Of a DNA stretch of 11,072 nt, positions 1 to 7,955 are shown in pieces. The stretch spans positions 1 to 11,072 of the forward strand of contig JANXWU010000220.1 in NCBI GenBank assembly GCA_025350985.1, read 5' to 3'. Under the pieces are notes generated by a model, which ran no database searches, was not told where the DNA came from, and saw only the letters and a list, made by a program, of their open reading frames with translations. The translations under genes and the position numbers were made by a program. This DNA is from Spartobacteria bacterium. GTDB lineage: Bacteria; Verrucomicrobiota; Verrucomicrobiia; Chthoniobacterales; Chthoniobacteraceae. Positions within the stretch are counted from its first letter, which is position 1, and each line of letters opens with the position of its first letter.

Positions 1-432
1 GACACCGACGCTCGAACCTTCGCGCGGCGGTTTCACGACGAACGGCAACGCGAGCGCCGGCTGCCGTCCCGCCTCGACGATCTCAAACTTGGCGGAGGGC
101 ACGCCTCGTTCGGCGAACACATTCTTCGTCGCTATTTTGTCGAATGCGAGCCGGCTGGCCGCCGCGCCCTCGCCCGTGTAGCGCACCCCGCGTCGGTCGA
201 GAATTTCCTGAATCTGTCCGTCCTCGCCAAAGGTGCCATGAATCGCGTTGAACGCGATGCCGACGCCGGCAGGAATTTCAAAATTCGCATCGCGCACGTC
301 GATCTCGATCACCTCGGCGCCGAGACCACGCAGCGCCGCCGCAATGCCCGCCGCCGAGGCCAGCGACACGTCACGCTCGGAGCCGGGACCGCCTTTCAGC
401 ACCGCGATATTTTTGTCTTTCAACGAACTCAT
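1..432 (-). CDS. ddl: D-alanine--D-alanine ligase, N-terminal part (cut by window edge)
   Basis: Joins two D-Ala molecules with ATP in the cytoplasm, giving the dipeptide that MurF adds to the peptidoglycan precursor. Only the first 144 codons are present; the gene continues below base 1. The N-terminal substrate-binding domain is recognisable: GGPGSERDVSL at residues 14-24 contains the conserved Glu (E19), and HGTFGEDGQIQ at 65-75 is the family's H-G-x-x-GEDG motif. The start of the ATP-grasp fold follows, with DKIATKN at 98-104, FVVKP at 131-135 and the glycine/serine-rich loop GSSVGV at 139-144, where the window ends. The ATG at 432 overlaps the murC-murB stop by four bases (ATGA), which suggests coupled translation. 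No strong Shine-Dalgarno motif is visible. The assignment rests on motifs plus position at the end of the Mur genes; the catalytic C-terminal half cannot be seen. Confidence 0.95.
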   Translation of the reverse strand, partial: MSSLKDKNIAVLKGGPGSERDVSLASAAGIAAALRGLGAEVIEIDVRDANFEIPAGVGIAFNAIHGTFGEDGQIQEILDRRGVRYTGEGAAASRLAFDKIATKNVFAERGVPSAKFEIVEAGRQPALALPFVVKPPREGSSVGV

Positions 433-2723
433 GAAAAAGAATCTTCACCGACGATTTGCACTTCGGTTTCAAGTTCAATGCCCCGCTTTTCGCGGGCGAC
501 GATCTTGATTTTGTCGATCAACGCCAGCACATCCGCCGCGCTCGCGCCGCCGTCGTTTACGATAAAGTTGCCGTGAATTTCCGAAACGCGCGCGTGCCCG
601 ACGCTCGTGTTTTTCAAGCCCAGTTCATCGATCAGTTTTCCCGCCTGCTGCGGTTTTGGATTTTTGAAAATACAGCCCGCGCTCGACTCCTTCGGCTGGG
701 TGGCGCGGCGCTTGTGCATCGACTCATTGAGCTTGCCGACAATCTCCGCGCGCTGCCCCGGCGCTCCGCGAAACGCCGCCGCGACCGCGTAATTTTGGCG
801 AAGGTCCGGCACGCTCCGATATCGCACGTCGAGTTCGCTTTTATTTTTCGTCTGCAAATTTCCACCGGCATCGACCCAGCGCACCCACAGCACGTTGTCG
901 AAAAGCTCCCCGCCCATCGCGCCTGCATTCATGCGCAGTCCGCCGCCGACATTTCCCGGAATGCCTTCCATCCACTCGAAGCCGCCGAGGTTTGCATCGC
1001 GCGCGGCGTACGCCAGTTCCCGCATTTTCGCGCCCGAACCGGCGACGATCTCGCTGCCATTCACGTCGATTTTTTTAAACTCGCCGCGCACCAGATGAGC
1101 GACCACGCCGCGGATGCCGCCATCGCGCACGAGCAGATTTGAGCCCCGGCCCATCACGAACAGCGGCAGTCCCGTCTGCGTGCAAAAGCGCACGAGCGCG
1201 GCAAATCCCGCCTCGGTTTCCGGCTCGACCCAGAACTGCGCCGGACCTCCGACTCGCAGCGTCGTGTGCTTGGCGATGGGCTCGTAAAGCCGCACCAATC
1301 CCGAACCGACGAGGCATTGAATCTCCTCGAGCACCGGCAGATCGCGCGCAATCTCCGCGCCCTGTTCATGGATGTCGCCGGCCCCCATGCTCAGCACCAA
1401 ATCGCCCGGCTCGAGCTGTCGTCCGAGCGCGCCGGCGATTTTTCTCCGCTCCGGTTCAAAGTGCGCGCCCACGTGACCATGCACGCTCATCGCATCGACA
1501 ATCGTTTGCCCGCTGATGCCAGGAATCGGTTGCTCGCTCGCCGGATAAATGTCTGAGACGAACACGAGCGCCGCGTCATCGAAGGCGCGGCCGAACTCCG
1601 CCGCGAGCGCCTGCGTGCGCGTGTAACGATGCGGCTGGAACATCGCCAGGATTCGTTTGCGACCGGTCGTTTTCGCCGTGGCCAGCGTCGCGCGAATTTC
1701 GCTCGGATGATGCGCGTAATCATCGACGACGAGATAATGCTCGCTCGAATATTTGACCTCGAAACGGCGGCGCGCGCCGCGAAAGCCAGCCAGCGCCTCC
1801 GCGATTTTGGCAAAGGAAACGCCGAGTTCGGTGGCGACGGCGATCACGCTCAAAGCATTGCTGACATTGTGCCGGCCGGGAACATTCAGCGTCAACGAAC
1901 CGAGCCGGCTGCCCCGATGGATCACTTGGAAAGTGGTCTGTAAATTTCCACTCTCGACGTTTTCAAATCGGTAATCAGCCGCCGGGTTTTCGCCGAAAGA
2001 AATCGCCCGCGGACGAACGGCGCAAACCCGCGCGGCATTGGCATCGTCGGCACAGTAAAAAACGCGGCCTCGGGTTTGATCCAGGAATTGATTGAAGACC
2101 CGCTCGATCGCCGCGAGGTCGGCGTAGTGATCGAGATGCTCTTCCTCGATGTTCAAAACAATGGCGTGCTCGGGATGATACAACGCCAGCGTCCCGTCAC
2201 TCTCGTCGCCTTCGGCCACGAAAAATTCGCCGCCAGCGTCCCAGTTTGCGTTTACGCCGAGGATCGGAATTTCCGCGCCGACGTAATGCGAGGGCTTCAG
2301 CCCGCCCACCCGCAGCACATGCGCCAGCATCGCGGACGTGGTGGTTTTACCGTGCATCCCGGCGACAACGATGCCGCGACGGCTCTCCAAAATCGCCGCG
2401 AGCGCCTCGGCCCGGCGCACCATTTTTTTCCTCAGCCGGATGGCTTCGTCGAACTCGACGTTGCCGCGTTTGATCGCGGAGGAGTAGATGACGAGTTCGG
2501 TGTCGGCGATGGCGGCGGCATTTTGCGGGCAGTGGAAAACCAAGCCCAACTGCTGGAGCCGATCCGTCTCCACGGTCGTCACTTTATCCGAACCGCAAAC
2601 GCGATGGCCGAGCGCGAGCAGCAAGCCCGCGAGGCCGCTCATGCCGGAGCCGGCGACGCCGATCAGATGCACGCGCAGCGGAGCGCCGAGCAAATCGGCG
2701 GCGAGTGTTTTCACGTCGCTCAT
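429..2723 (-). CDS. murC-murB: Bifunctional MurC-MurB fusion: UDP-MurNAc--L-alanine ligase / UDP-N-acetylenolpyruvoylglucosamine reductase
   Basis: A single 764-residue reading frame with two cytoplasmic enzymes. Residues 1 to about 460 are MurC, the ATP-dependent ligase that adds L-Ala to UDP-MurNAc. It shows a Rossmann start (IGVAGSGMSG, 21-30), the P-loop MHGKTTT (123-129), EGDESDGT (171-178), DDYAHHPSEI (334-343) and FQPHRYTRT (362-370). Residues from about 475 to 764 are MurB, the FAD/NADPH enzyme that makes UDP-MurNAc, MurC's substrate. It shows KHTTLRVGG (485-493), the FAD-binding GRGSNLLVRDGG (525-536), GIPGNVGGGLRMNAGA (587-602), Tyr635-Arg636, SAGCIFKNP (681-689) and a C-terminal LETEV (751-755). 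The short reductase domain, with Cys684 where E. coli has the proton-donor Ser, resembles type II MurB. The linker is only about 15-25 residues. The start overlaps the murG stop (ATGA); a GGAGG at 2741-2737 lies 13 nt upstream, a long spacing. No stop or frame change separates the domains. Confidence 0.96.
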   Translation of the reverse strand: MSDVKTLAADLLGAPLRVHLIGVAGSGMSGLAGLLLALGHRVCGSDKVTTVETDRLQQLGLVFHCPQNAAAIADTELVIYSSAIKRGNVEFDEAIRLRKKMVRRAEALAAILESRRGIVVAGMHGKTTTSAMLAHVLRVGGLKPSHYVGAEIPILGVNANWDAGGEFFVAEGDESDGTLALYHPEHAIVLNIEEEHLDHYADLAAIERVFNQFLDQTRGRVFYCADDANAARVCAVRPRAISFGENPAADYRFENVESGNLQTTFQVIHRGSRLGSLTLNVPGRHNVSNALSVIAVATELGVSFAKIAEALAGFRGARRRFEVKYSSEHYLVVDDYAHHPSEIRATLATAKTTGRKRILAMFQPHRYTRTQALAAEFGRAFDDAALVFVSDIYPASEQPIPGISGQTIVDAMSVHGHVGAHFEPERRKIAGALGRQLEPGDLVLSMGAGDIHEQGAEIARDLPVLEEIQCLVGSGLVRLYEPIAKHTTLRVGGPAQFWVEPETEAGFAALVRFCTQTGLPLFVMGRGSNLLVRDGGIRGVVAHLVRGEFKKIDVNGSEIVAGSGAKMRELAYAARDANLGGFEWMEGIPGNVGGGLRMNAGAMGGELFDNVLWVRWVDAGGNLQTKNKSELDVRYRSVPDLRQNYAVAAAFRGAPGQRAEIVGKLNESMHKRRATQPKESSAGCIFKNPKPQQAGKLIDELGLKNTSVGHARVSEIHGNFIVNDGGASAADVLALIDKIKIVAREKRGIELETEVQIVGEDSFS

Positions 2724-3829
2724 GCGCTCGCGAGAACCTCCGTGCTGGCAATCTGCGCTTCCAGCAAATCGGCGATACGCGCGGTGGCGGCATCGCTGGC
2801 GAGGCGGCGCAAGGCGGACGCCATTTTTTCGCGCCGTGCCTCGTCATCCAGCAGCGCGACGATGAGCGCCGTCAGTTTTTCCGCGGTCGTTTCCCCTTGC
2901 GCCCCCACGATCGCAGCTCCCGCCCGCTCGAAGATTTTCGCGTTCAGCGTCTGGTGATCTTCCGCCGCGTGCGGATACGGAATCAAAATATTCGGCACGC
3001 CAAAGTGCGAAAGTTCCGCGAGGCTCGCCGCCCCGGAGCGCGCCACGGCGACATCGGCGGCGCTGTAGGCTTCCTCCATCCGATGGCAAAACGCCGCGAC
3101 GTGACACGGGATTTCAGCGCGGCGATAATTGGTTTCCACCAACTGAGTGTCCTGCCCGCCCGCGAGATGGATGATTTGAAAAGGGTACTGCCGGAGCACC
3201 GGCGCGGCTTTGATCATCAGTTCGTTAATGCCGCGCGCGCCCTGGCTTCCACCCATCACGAGCAGGGTTTTCCGGCCGGGACTCAGCCCGAACGCGGCGA
3301 GCGCGTCCGCGCGGGGAAGTCGTGCGCCCAGACTCCGGCGAATGGGCGTGCCGGTGACCTTGCATTTGGCTTTGGGAAAAAAGGGCGCGCACTCCGCGAA
3401 GCCCAGCAGCACGCCGGTCGCGAGGCGCGCGTTGAGGCGGTTGGCCTTGCCGGGAATCGCGTTCGATTCATGCACGAACGACGGGACGCCGCGCAGCCGC
3501 GCCGCGAGGATGGGCGCGGTGGAAGTGAACCCGCCCATCCCGAGCACGACCTCCGGCTGGAACCGCTTGAACAGCGCCCGGCACGGCGAAAGACTTTCGT
3601 TCATCCTTTTCAAAAACCCGAAAATCTGCGGCGAAAAAAGCCTGGGCATGCCCACGCTCGGCAGCTTTTCAAAATGAAACTCCGTCCGGTCCCGGGTCGC
3701 CAGCGCATCGACTTCTTTTTCCGAAATCAAGATGACGATTTCGTGGCCGCGTTCGCGCAACACTTCGGCGACCGCGAGCGCGGGAAAAAGATGACCGCCC
3801 GTGCCTCCGCCTGCGATGACAGCTCTCAT
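2720..3829 (-). CDS. murG: MurG, UDP-GlcNAc:lipid I N-acetylglucosaminyltransferase
   Basis: Adds GlcNAc to lipid I to form lipid II on the cytoplasmic face of the membrane (GT28 family, GT-B fold). The protein is 369 residues, normal for the family. N-terminal domain: glycine-rich GGGTGGH (7-13) followed by LFPALAVAEVL, the second G-loop VLGMGGFTS (95-103), and HESNAIPGKANR (120-131). C-terminal UDP-GlcNAc domain: the third G-loop GGSQGA (193-198), RSGAASLAEL (264-273) and PYPHAAEDHQ (284-293). The ATG at 3829 is chosen because MRAVIAGGGTGGH is the expected N-terminus. The frame stays open for 106 more codons upstream, but that stretch lies inside ftsW and is charged and non-homologous. The gene starts 8 nt after the ftsW stop, and its own stop overlaps the murC-murB start. 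No convincing Shine-Dalgarno motif is visible, in keeping with coupling to ftsW. Confidence 0.97.
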   Translation of the reverse strand: MRAVIAGGGTGGHLFPALAVAEVLRERGHEIVILISEKEVDALATRDRTEFHFEKLPSVGMPRLFSPQIFGFLKRMNESLSPCRALFKRFQPEVVLGMGGFTSTAPILAARLRGVPSFVHESNAIPGKANRLNARLATGVLLGFAECAPFFPKAKCKVTGTPIRRSLGARLPRADALAAFGLSPGRKTLLVMGGSQGARGINELMIKAAPVLRQYPFQIIHLAGGQDTQLVETNYRRAEIPCHVAAFCHRMEEAYSAADVAVARSGAASLAELSHFGVPNILIPYPHAAEDHQTLNAKIFERAGAAIVGAQGETTAEKLTALIVALLDDEARREKMASALRRLASDAATARIADLLEAQIASTEVLASA

Positions 3830-3837
3830 GGGGTCGT

Positions 3838-4995
3838 TCAAATTCGCGGCGTGATTTTGGAATTCAACCGCGCGTTCATCGTGAGACTGCGATCGGGGAT
3901 GCCGCCCTGCCGAAAAATATTGACGAGGATGCCGACGCACAGAAGGCAGAAGGCGAGGTTCGATCCGCCGTAGCTGATGAACGGCAGCGGCAGCCCCTTG
4001 TTCGGCAGAAGCGAAGTCGTGACTCCGATGTTCACCGCCGCCTGCAAGGCGATCATCATCGTGATGCCGAAACCGAGCAACATCCCGAAACGGTCGCGCG
4101 CCTGCAGCGAAATCGTGGTGCCGGCGAGCGCGATGACGAGAAAGCAAAACACCACGCCGAGGGTGGCGACGAGCCCCAGTTCCTCACCGATGACGGGAAA
4201 AATAAAGTCGGTGTGGGCGAAGGGAAGGTACTGCATTTTTTGCCGGCTCAGGCCGAGCCCGCGCCCCTCCGGACCTCCCGAGCCGAACGCGATCAACCCC
4301 TGATATTGCTGGTAGCCGGCGGCGTCCTGAAAACGATCGGGATGCATGAAAGCCATCAGTCGTGCCATGCGCTGCGGCATGTGCGTGGCGACAAAAAGCA
4401 GCGCGCCCAACCCCGAGAACACGAGCGGCACGAGGTAGAAAAGATTGGTGCCAGCCACAAACATGACGGCAAACATCGTCCCGCCGATCAGCGTCGTCGT
4501 TCCCAAATCGACCTCGCGCGCGATCAGTCCCATCAGCACCGCCACGACCAGCATCGGGATGGCGAAACCTTTGACGAACGTCCGCGACTCGGCCGTGTTT
4601 TTCGCGAACCAAAACGCGAGAAACGTGAGCGTCGCGAGCTTGCCGAGTTCGGAGGGTTGAAAGGAGACGACGCGCAGGTTGATCCAACGACGCGAGCCGT
4701 TCACCAGCATGCCCACATGCGGCACGAAGCAGAGGGCCAGCAGGATCGTCGCGAGGCCGAACCAAATCCACCACGTCCGCTGCCAAAAATGGTAATCCAG
4801 CACCGCGGCAAACGAACCCGCCATCACGCCGACGAGCAGCCACATGATCTGCCGCTTGACGAAGAATCCAGGCGGCATCGGATGGCCGTGATGGTCCCGC
4901 ACAAACGCGCTGGTGCTGAACAGCATCACGAGGCCCAGGACGAGCAGCGCGAGCACCGCGATCACCAAAAAATAGGCGCTCTTGCGGCGAGCCAT
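3838..4995 (-). CDS. ftsW: FtsW, SEDS-family septal peptidoglycan glycosyltransferase
   Basis: Polytopic inner-membrane protein of 385 residues that polymerises lipid II into glycan strands at the septum, with a partner class B PBP (FtsI). SEDS landmarks in order: first membrane segment at about 8-28, NGSRRWINL (99-107) with FQPSELGKL (112-120), REVDLGTT (160-167), YQQYQGLIAFGSGG (228-241), HTDFIFPVIGEELG (261-274), and the terminal PLPFISYGGSN (336-346). The Asp of HTDF is the presumed catalytic residue by analogy with RodA/FtsW. I call FtsW rather than RodA because of its place between murD and murG. The ATG at 4995 is preferred over an in-frame start 16 codons upstream: it follows the preceding stop by one base and has a GGAG motif at 7 nt spacing. 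The partner transpeptidase is not in this window; it may be the truncated gene upstream of murE. Confidence 0.95.
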   Translation of the reverse strand: MARRKSAYFLVIAVLALLVLGLVMLFSTSAFVRDHHGHPMPPGFFVKRQIMWLLVGVMAGSFAAVLDYHFWQRTWWIWFGLATILLALCFVPHVGMLVNGSRRWINLRVVSFQPSELGKLATLTFLAFWFAKNTAESRTFVKGFAIPMLVVAVLMGLIAREVDLGTTTLIGGTMFAVMFVAGTNLFYLVPLVFSGLGALLFVATHMPQRMARLMAFMHPDRFQDAAGYQQYQGLIAFGSGGPEGRGLGLSRQKMQYLPFAHTDFIFPVIGEELGLVATLGVVFCFLVIALAGTTISLQARDRFGMLLGFGITMMIALQAAVNIGVTTSLLPNKGLPLPFISYGGSNLAFCLLCVGILVNIFRQGGIPDRSLTMNARLNSKITPRI

Positions 4996-4996
4996 T

Positions 4997-5530
4997 TCAA
5001 GTCTCCGAGGAATGTTTGGCCGGGACGCGGAGCGCTTTCCCAATCTGCAATTTGGTCGGGTCGGGGATCTTGTTGAGCTTCATCAAATCGTCCGGGTTGA
5101 CTTTCAGCTTCTTCGCAATCGTCGCGACCTTGTCGCCTTTCAGCACCGTGTACGTTTCGCCGGAGTCTTTGGGCTGATTGGTTTTTCCCGGCGCGGCCGC
5201 GGATTTTTTTCCGGAAACGTCGGGCGCTTTCTCGGTCGCTGCATTCGCGGAATGCGATGTCTTTTGCGCAGCCGCCACTTCATTGCCCGCGTTTGCAACC
5301 TCCGGCTTTTGAGTTTTCTCGGGCGCGTCGAAGGCCGCGCCGCGATGCGCCTTGATGCTGCTAAACGCCCAGATGCCGCCGATGGCGACGAGGTGCAAAA
5401 CCAGCACGACGATGACGGCGCTCGACAATTTCATGTTCGGCTCGTCGAAGTCGCGCGCGGCCGCCGGCACGGCGCGCCGGGCGACTGCATCGAGTCGTTT
5501 CCGTTTTTTGAGGAAGGCGGGTAGTTTCAT
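4997..5530 (-). CDS. LysM-domain, single-pass membrane protein of the dcw cluster
   Basis: A 177-residue protein of unknown specific role. It has a basic N-terminus (KKRKR at 8-12, then an Ala/Arg-rich stretch), one hydrophobic segment at about 35-56, a low-complexity Ala/Lys/Pro/Gly linker at about 60-124, and one C-terminal LysM domain at about 125-170 (ETYTVLKGDKVATIA, then a Leu/Asn-rich half ending LQIGKALRVP). The cytoplasmic positive charge predicts that the LysM domain faces the periplasm, where this family binds GlcNAc-containing glycan. There is no catalytic domain, so it is more likely a septal anchor or adaptor than an enzyme; that is inference. Its ATG overlaps the murD stop (ATGA) and ftsW begins one base after its stop, so it should be co-translated with both. 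An in-frame Met33 just before the membrane segment is an alternative start. I recognise the domain but no named gene. Confidence 0.9.
   Translation of the reverse strand: MKLPAFLKKRKRLDAVARRAVPAAARDFDEPNMKLSSAVIVVLVLHLVAIGGIWAFSSIKAHRGAAFDAPEKTQKPEVANAGNEVAAAQKTSHSANAATEKAPDVSGKKSAAAPGKTNQPKDSGETYTVLKGDKVATIAKKLKVNPDDLMKLNKIPDPTKLQIGKALRVPAKHSSET
5003..5006 (-). promoter_or_regulatory. Shine-Dalgarno motif (GGAG) of ftsW
   Basis: GGAG lies 7 nt upstream of the ATG at 4995, inside the last codons of the LysM gene. It is the best-placed ribosome binding site in the window and decides the ftsW start against the longer alternative at 5043. Most other genes here have no comparable motif. Confidence 0.6.
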
Positions 5531-6852
5531 TTTTCAGGCAGGGATTGCACGAGCGCGCGGAATTGATCGCCGCGATCCTCGTAGTTTTGGAACATGTCGA
5601 AGGAAGAGGTGCCGGGTGAAAACAGGACGGCGTCGCCCGGCTGCGCGGCCTGACGCGCCATCTCGATGGCGGAGGCAAGGGAGGCGGCTTGGAGACAGGG
5701 CACGCGCGCCGACCACATCCGCTCGATGCGCCCGGCCATTTCGCCGATCAACACCACCACGCGCGCTTTTTCCGCGACCACCCCAGTGATCGAATCAAAC
5801 TCGAAACCCTTGTCTTTGCCGCCGGCAATCAACACCACCGGACGCGTTTCGGAGACGAGCGCCTTTTCCAGCGCATCGAGGTTGGTCGCCTTCGAGTCGT
5901 TGATGTAAGCCACGCCATTGAGCGTGCGAATCGGTTCGCACCGATGCGGGAGCGGCCGGTAGGCGCGCAAGGCGGGAACCATCTGCTCGAAGCGGAGCCC
6001 CCGCGCGACGCCAACGCCGAGCGCGGCCATCAAGTTCTCCGCGTTGTGATGGCCGCGGAGATTCGTCTCCGCCATCGCCAGCACCTCTTCGTCCCGATAA
6101 AAAATCGACCCGTTGCGAAAGCCAAAATCAGCGCCGTCCACGTACGCGCTGAACGTGATTTGCTTCGCCTTCAGCGGCGGCAGTTCGTCACGGAAATTCA
6201 CGACCGCGAAATCGTCGGCGGTTTGATTTTCAAACATCCGCAGCTTGGCCGCGCGATACGCCGCCACCGACGCATACCGGTCGAGATGGTCGGGCGCGAG
6301 ATTCAGCCAGACCGCGATTTGCGGATGGAACGTGCGGATTTCCTCGAGCTGAAACGAGCTGACTTCCAACGTCATCACATCGAGCTGTGCGCTGCGTTTT
6401 ACCACCGAGGCAAACGCCGGGCTGATGTTGCCGGCGGCGATGGTTTTGACTCCGCACGCGTTAAGCATTTGCTCGACGATTTGGGTCGTCGTCGTCTTGC
6501 CATTCGTGCCCGTGATCGCGATGACCGGGCAGGCGCAGAGTTCAAACGCGAACTCCAATTCGCCAATCATGCGAATGCGTTTGCGCAGAAAATTCTGCAC
6601 GAGCGGCGTGCCGGGATCGACGCCGGGGCTGAGCACGGCGAGATCGAAATTAGGATCGTGCTGTTCCGCGTCGGAGCCGGCGAGAATCGCGACTCCGAGC
6701 GGCGTGATCCGTTCGATTTTGCTGCGCAGTTTTTTCAGATCGGCGGCATCAAGAATTGTGACCATGGCACCCTCCTCTACGAGCAAACGCGCGGCTGCTT
6801 CGCCGCTTTCGCCGAGACCAAGCACGGCAACTTTTTTGTTTTGGTAACGCAC
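5527..6852 (-). CDS. murD: MurD, UDP-MurNAc-L-alanine--D-glutamate ligase
   Basis: ATP-dependent cytoplasmic ligase adding D-Glu to UDP-MurNAc-L-Ala. The length is 441 residues, usual for MurD. It shows the N-terminal Rossmann motif VLGLGESG (10-17), SPGVDPGTP (75-83), the P-loop GTNGKTTT (115-122), LEVSSFQLE (162-170), the likely carbamylated lysine K203 in YRAAKLR, NDSKATN (318-324), GGKDKG (344-349) and the C-terminal SPGTSSFD (412-419). The start is GTG at 6852, two bases after the mraY TAA. The ATG at 6854 overlapping it is in another frame and leads nowhere, and the open frame further upstream is shadow sequence inside mraY. The 3' end overlaps the LysM gene by four bases. There is no clear Shine-Dalgarno motif. 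Confidence 0.96.
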   Translation of the reverse strand: MRYQNKKVAVLGLGESGEAAARLLVEEGAMVTILDAADLKKLRSKIERITPLGVAILAGSDAEQHDPNFDLAVLSPGVDPGTPLVQNFLRKRIRMIGELEFAFELCACPVIAITGTNGKTTTTQIVEQMLNACGVKTIAAGNISPAFASVVKRSAQLDVMTLEVSSFQLEEIRTFHPQIAVWLNLAPDHLDRYASVAAYRAAKLRMFENQTADDFAVVNFRDELPPLKAKQITFSAYVDGADFGFRNGSIFYRDEEVLAMAETNLRGHHNAENLMAALGVGVARGLRFEQMVPALRAYRPLPHRCEPIRTLNGVAYINDSKATNLDALEKALVSETRPVVLIAGGKDKGFEFDSITGVVAEKARVVVLIGEMAGRIERMWSARVPCLQAASLASAIEMARQAAQPGDAVLFSPGTSSFDMFQNYEDRGDQFRALVQSLPEK

Positions 6853-6854
6853 AT

Positions 6855-7955
6855 TTAACGAAGCTTGAGGGTCGCGAGTCCGAAGAACGCGAACATGATC
6901 GCGAGAATCCAAAAGCGGACGATCACGGTGTTTTCCTTCCAGCCTTTGAGTTCGAAATGATGATGAATGGGCGACATCGCGAAGATGCGTTTGCCGCGCA
7001 TTTTGAAACTCGCGACTTGGAGGATGACCGACATCGCCTCCATCACGAACACGCCGCCGATGATCAGCAGCAGCATTTCCTGCCGGCAGCAAATCGCGAC
7101 GATGCCCAGCACGCCGCCAATCGCCAGCGAGCCCGTGTCACCCATGAACACTTTGGCCGGGTGACAGTTGAACCAAAGAAAGCCGAGTCCCGCGCCGACG
7201 AGCGCCATGCAGAAAACGGTCAGTTCGCCGTTGAACGGATAAAACGGAATCTGGAGGTAGGTCGCGATTTTGACGTTGCCCGAGGCGTAGGCGAGCACGG
7301 CAAACGCGAAGGCGGCGATCACCGTGCAACCGGCGGCGAGCCCGTCCAGACCGTCGGTTAGATTGACGGCGTTCGACGTGCCGAGGATCACGAGCGCGAA
7401 AAACAGCACCGTGAACGCGCCCATGTTGGCGATGACCGCGCCTTTGAAAAACGGGGCGTAAAGCGTGCGCGCCTGAATTTCCGTCGCGGGATTGAGCAGG
7501 AAAAACGCGGCGACCACTGCGGCGAGCGCGAACTGCACGACCAGCTTCATCCGACCGCTGATGCCGTCCGATTTTTTCTTGGTGACCTTGATGTAATCGT
7601 CCGCAAACCCGAGCAGCCCGAGCACGAGTGTGGCAAACAAGACGAGCCAGACTGCGCTGTTTTTCAGGTTCGCCCACAGCAGCGTGGAAACGATGGTCGC
7701 GCCGAGCAACAACACGCCGCCCATCGTCGGCGTCCCTTTTTTTCCGCCGTGCAATTCGGCGAGTTTGTGGACTTCCTCCTTCGTGCGAATCGGCTGTCCG
7801 AGCTTCAGCGAGATCAGTTTGCGGATAATCCGATTCCCAAACAGCAGGCAAAGGACGAACGCCGTCAATGCCGCCGCCATCGCGCGAAACGTCTCGTACT
7901 TGAAGACGTTGAACCCTCTGAACAGGTCGCTGAGTTGGTGCAGAAAATAAAACAT
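6855..7955 (-). CDS. mraY: MraY, phospho-MurNAc-pentapeptide transferase
   Basis: Integral membrane enzyme that transfers phospho-MurNAc-pentapeptide from UDP to undecaprenyl phosphate, forming lipid I, the substrate of MurG. The protein is 366 residues with about ten hydrophobic segments, as in the family. Signature motifs in order: GTPTMGG (74-80), the Asp pair in FADDYIK (117-123; D119-D120), NAVNLTDGLDGLA (195-207), NCHPAKVFMGDTGS (263-276; D273 matches the third conserved Asp), and MSPIHHHFELKGW (327-339), the His-rich loop near the active site. The start ATG at 7955 follows the murF TAG with no spacer (TAGATG), so it probably depends on ribosomes finishing murF. The N-terminus MFYFLHQLSD is hydrophobic from the outset, as is common for MraY. 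Confidence 0.97.
   Translation of the reverse strand: MFYFLHQLSDLFRGFNVFKYETFRAMAAALTAFVLCLLFGNRIIRKLISLKLGQPIRTKEEVHKLAELHGGKKGTPTMGGVLLLGATIVSTLLWANLKNSAVWLVLFATLVLGLLGFADDYIKVTKKKSDGISGRMKLVVQFALAAVVAAFFLLNPATEIQARTLYAPFFKGAVIANMGAFTVLFFALVILGTSNAVNLTDGLDGLAAGCTVIAAFAFAVLAYASGNVKIATYLQIPFYPFNGELTVFCMALVGAGLGFLWFNCHPAKVFMGDTGSLAIGGVLGIVAICCRQEMLLLIIGGVFVMEAMSVILQVASFKMRGKRIFAMSPIHHHFELKGWKENTVIVRFWILAIMFAFFGLATLKLR

Noticed and set aside
2076-2957. 293-codon plus-strand ORF
   Set aside because: Antisense to the MurC domain and the murG end; composition is typical of a shadow frame.
2705-3973. 422-codon plus-strand ORF
   Set aside because: Lies antisense to murG and parts of its neighbours; the translation is rich in Arg, His, Gly and Phe with no domain. 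It is an open frame caused by GC-rich codon use opposite a real gene.
3830-4147. N-terminal extension of murG by 106 residues
   Set aside because: The extension lies inside ftsW in another frame and does not resemble MurG; the ATG at 3829 gives the canonical N-terminus.
5689-6858. 389-codon plus-strand ORF
   Set aside because: Antisense to murD over nearly its whole length, with no recognisable motif. Same explanation.
6853-7092. N-terminal extension of murD into mraY
   Set aside because: The extra residues are shadow sequence of mraY; MurD homology begins right after the GTG at 6852.
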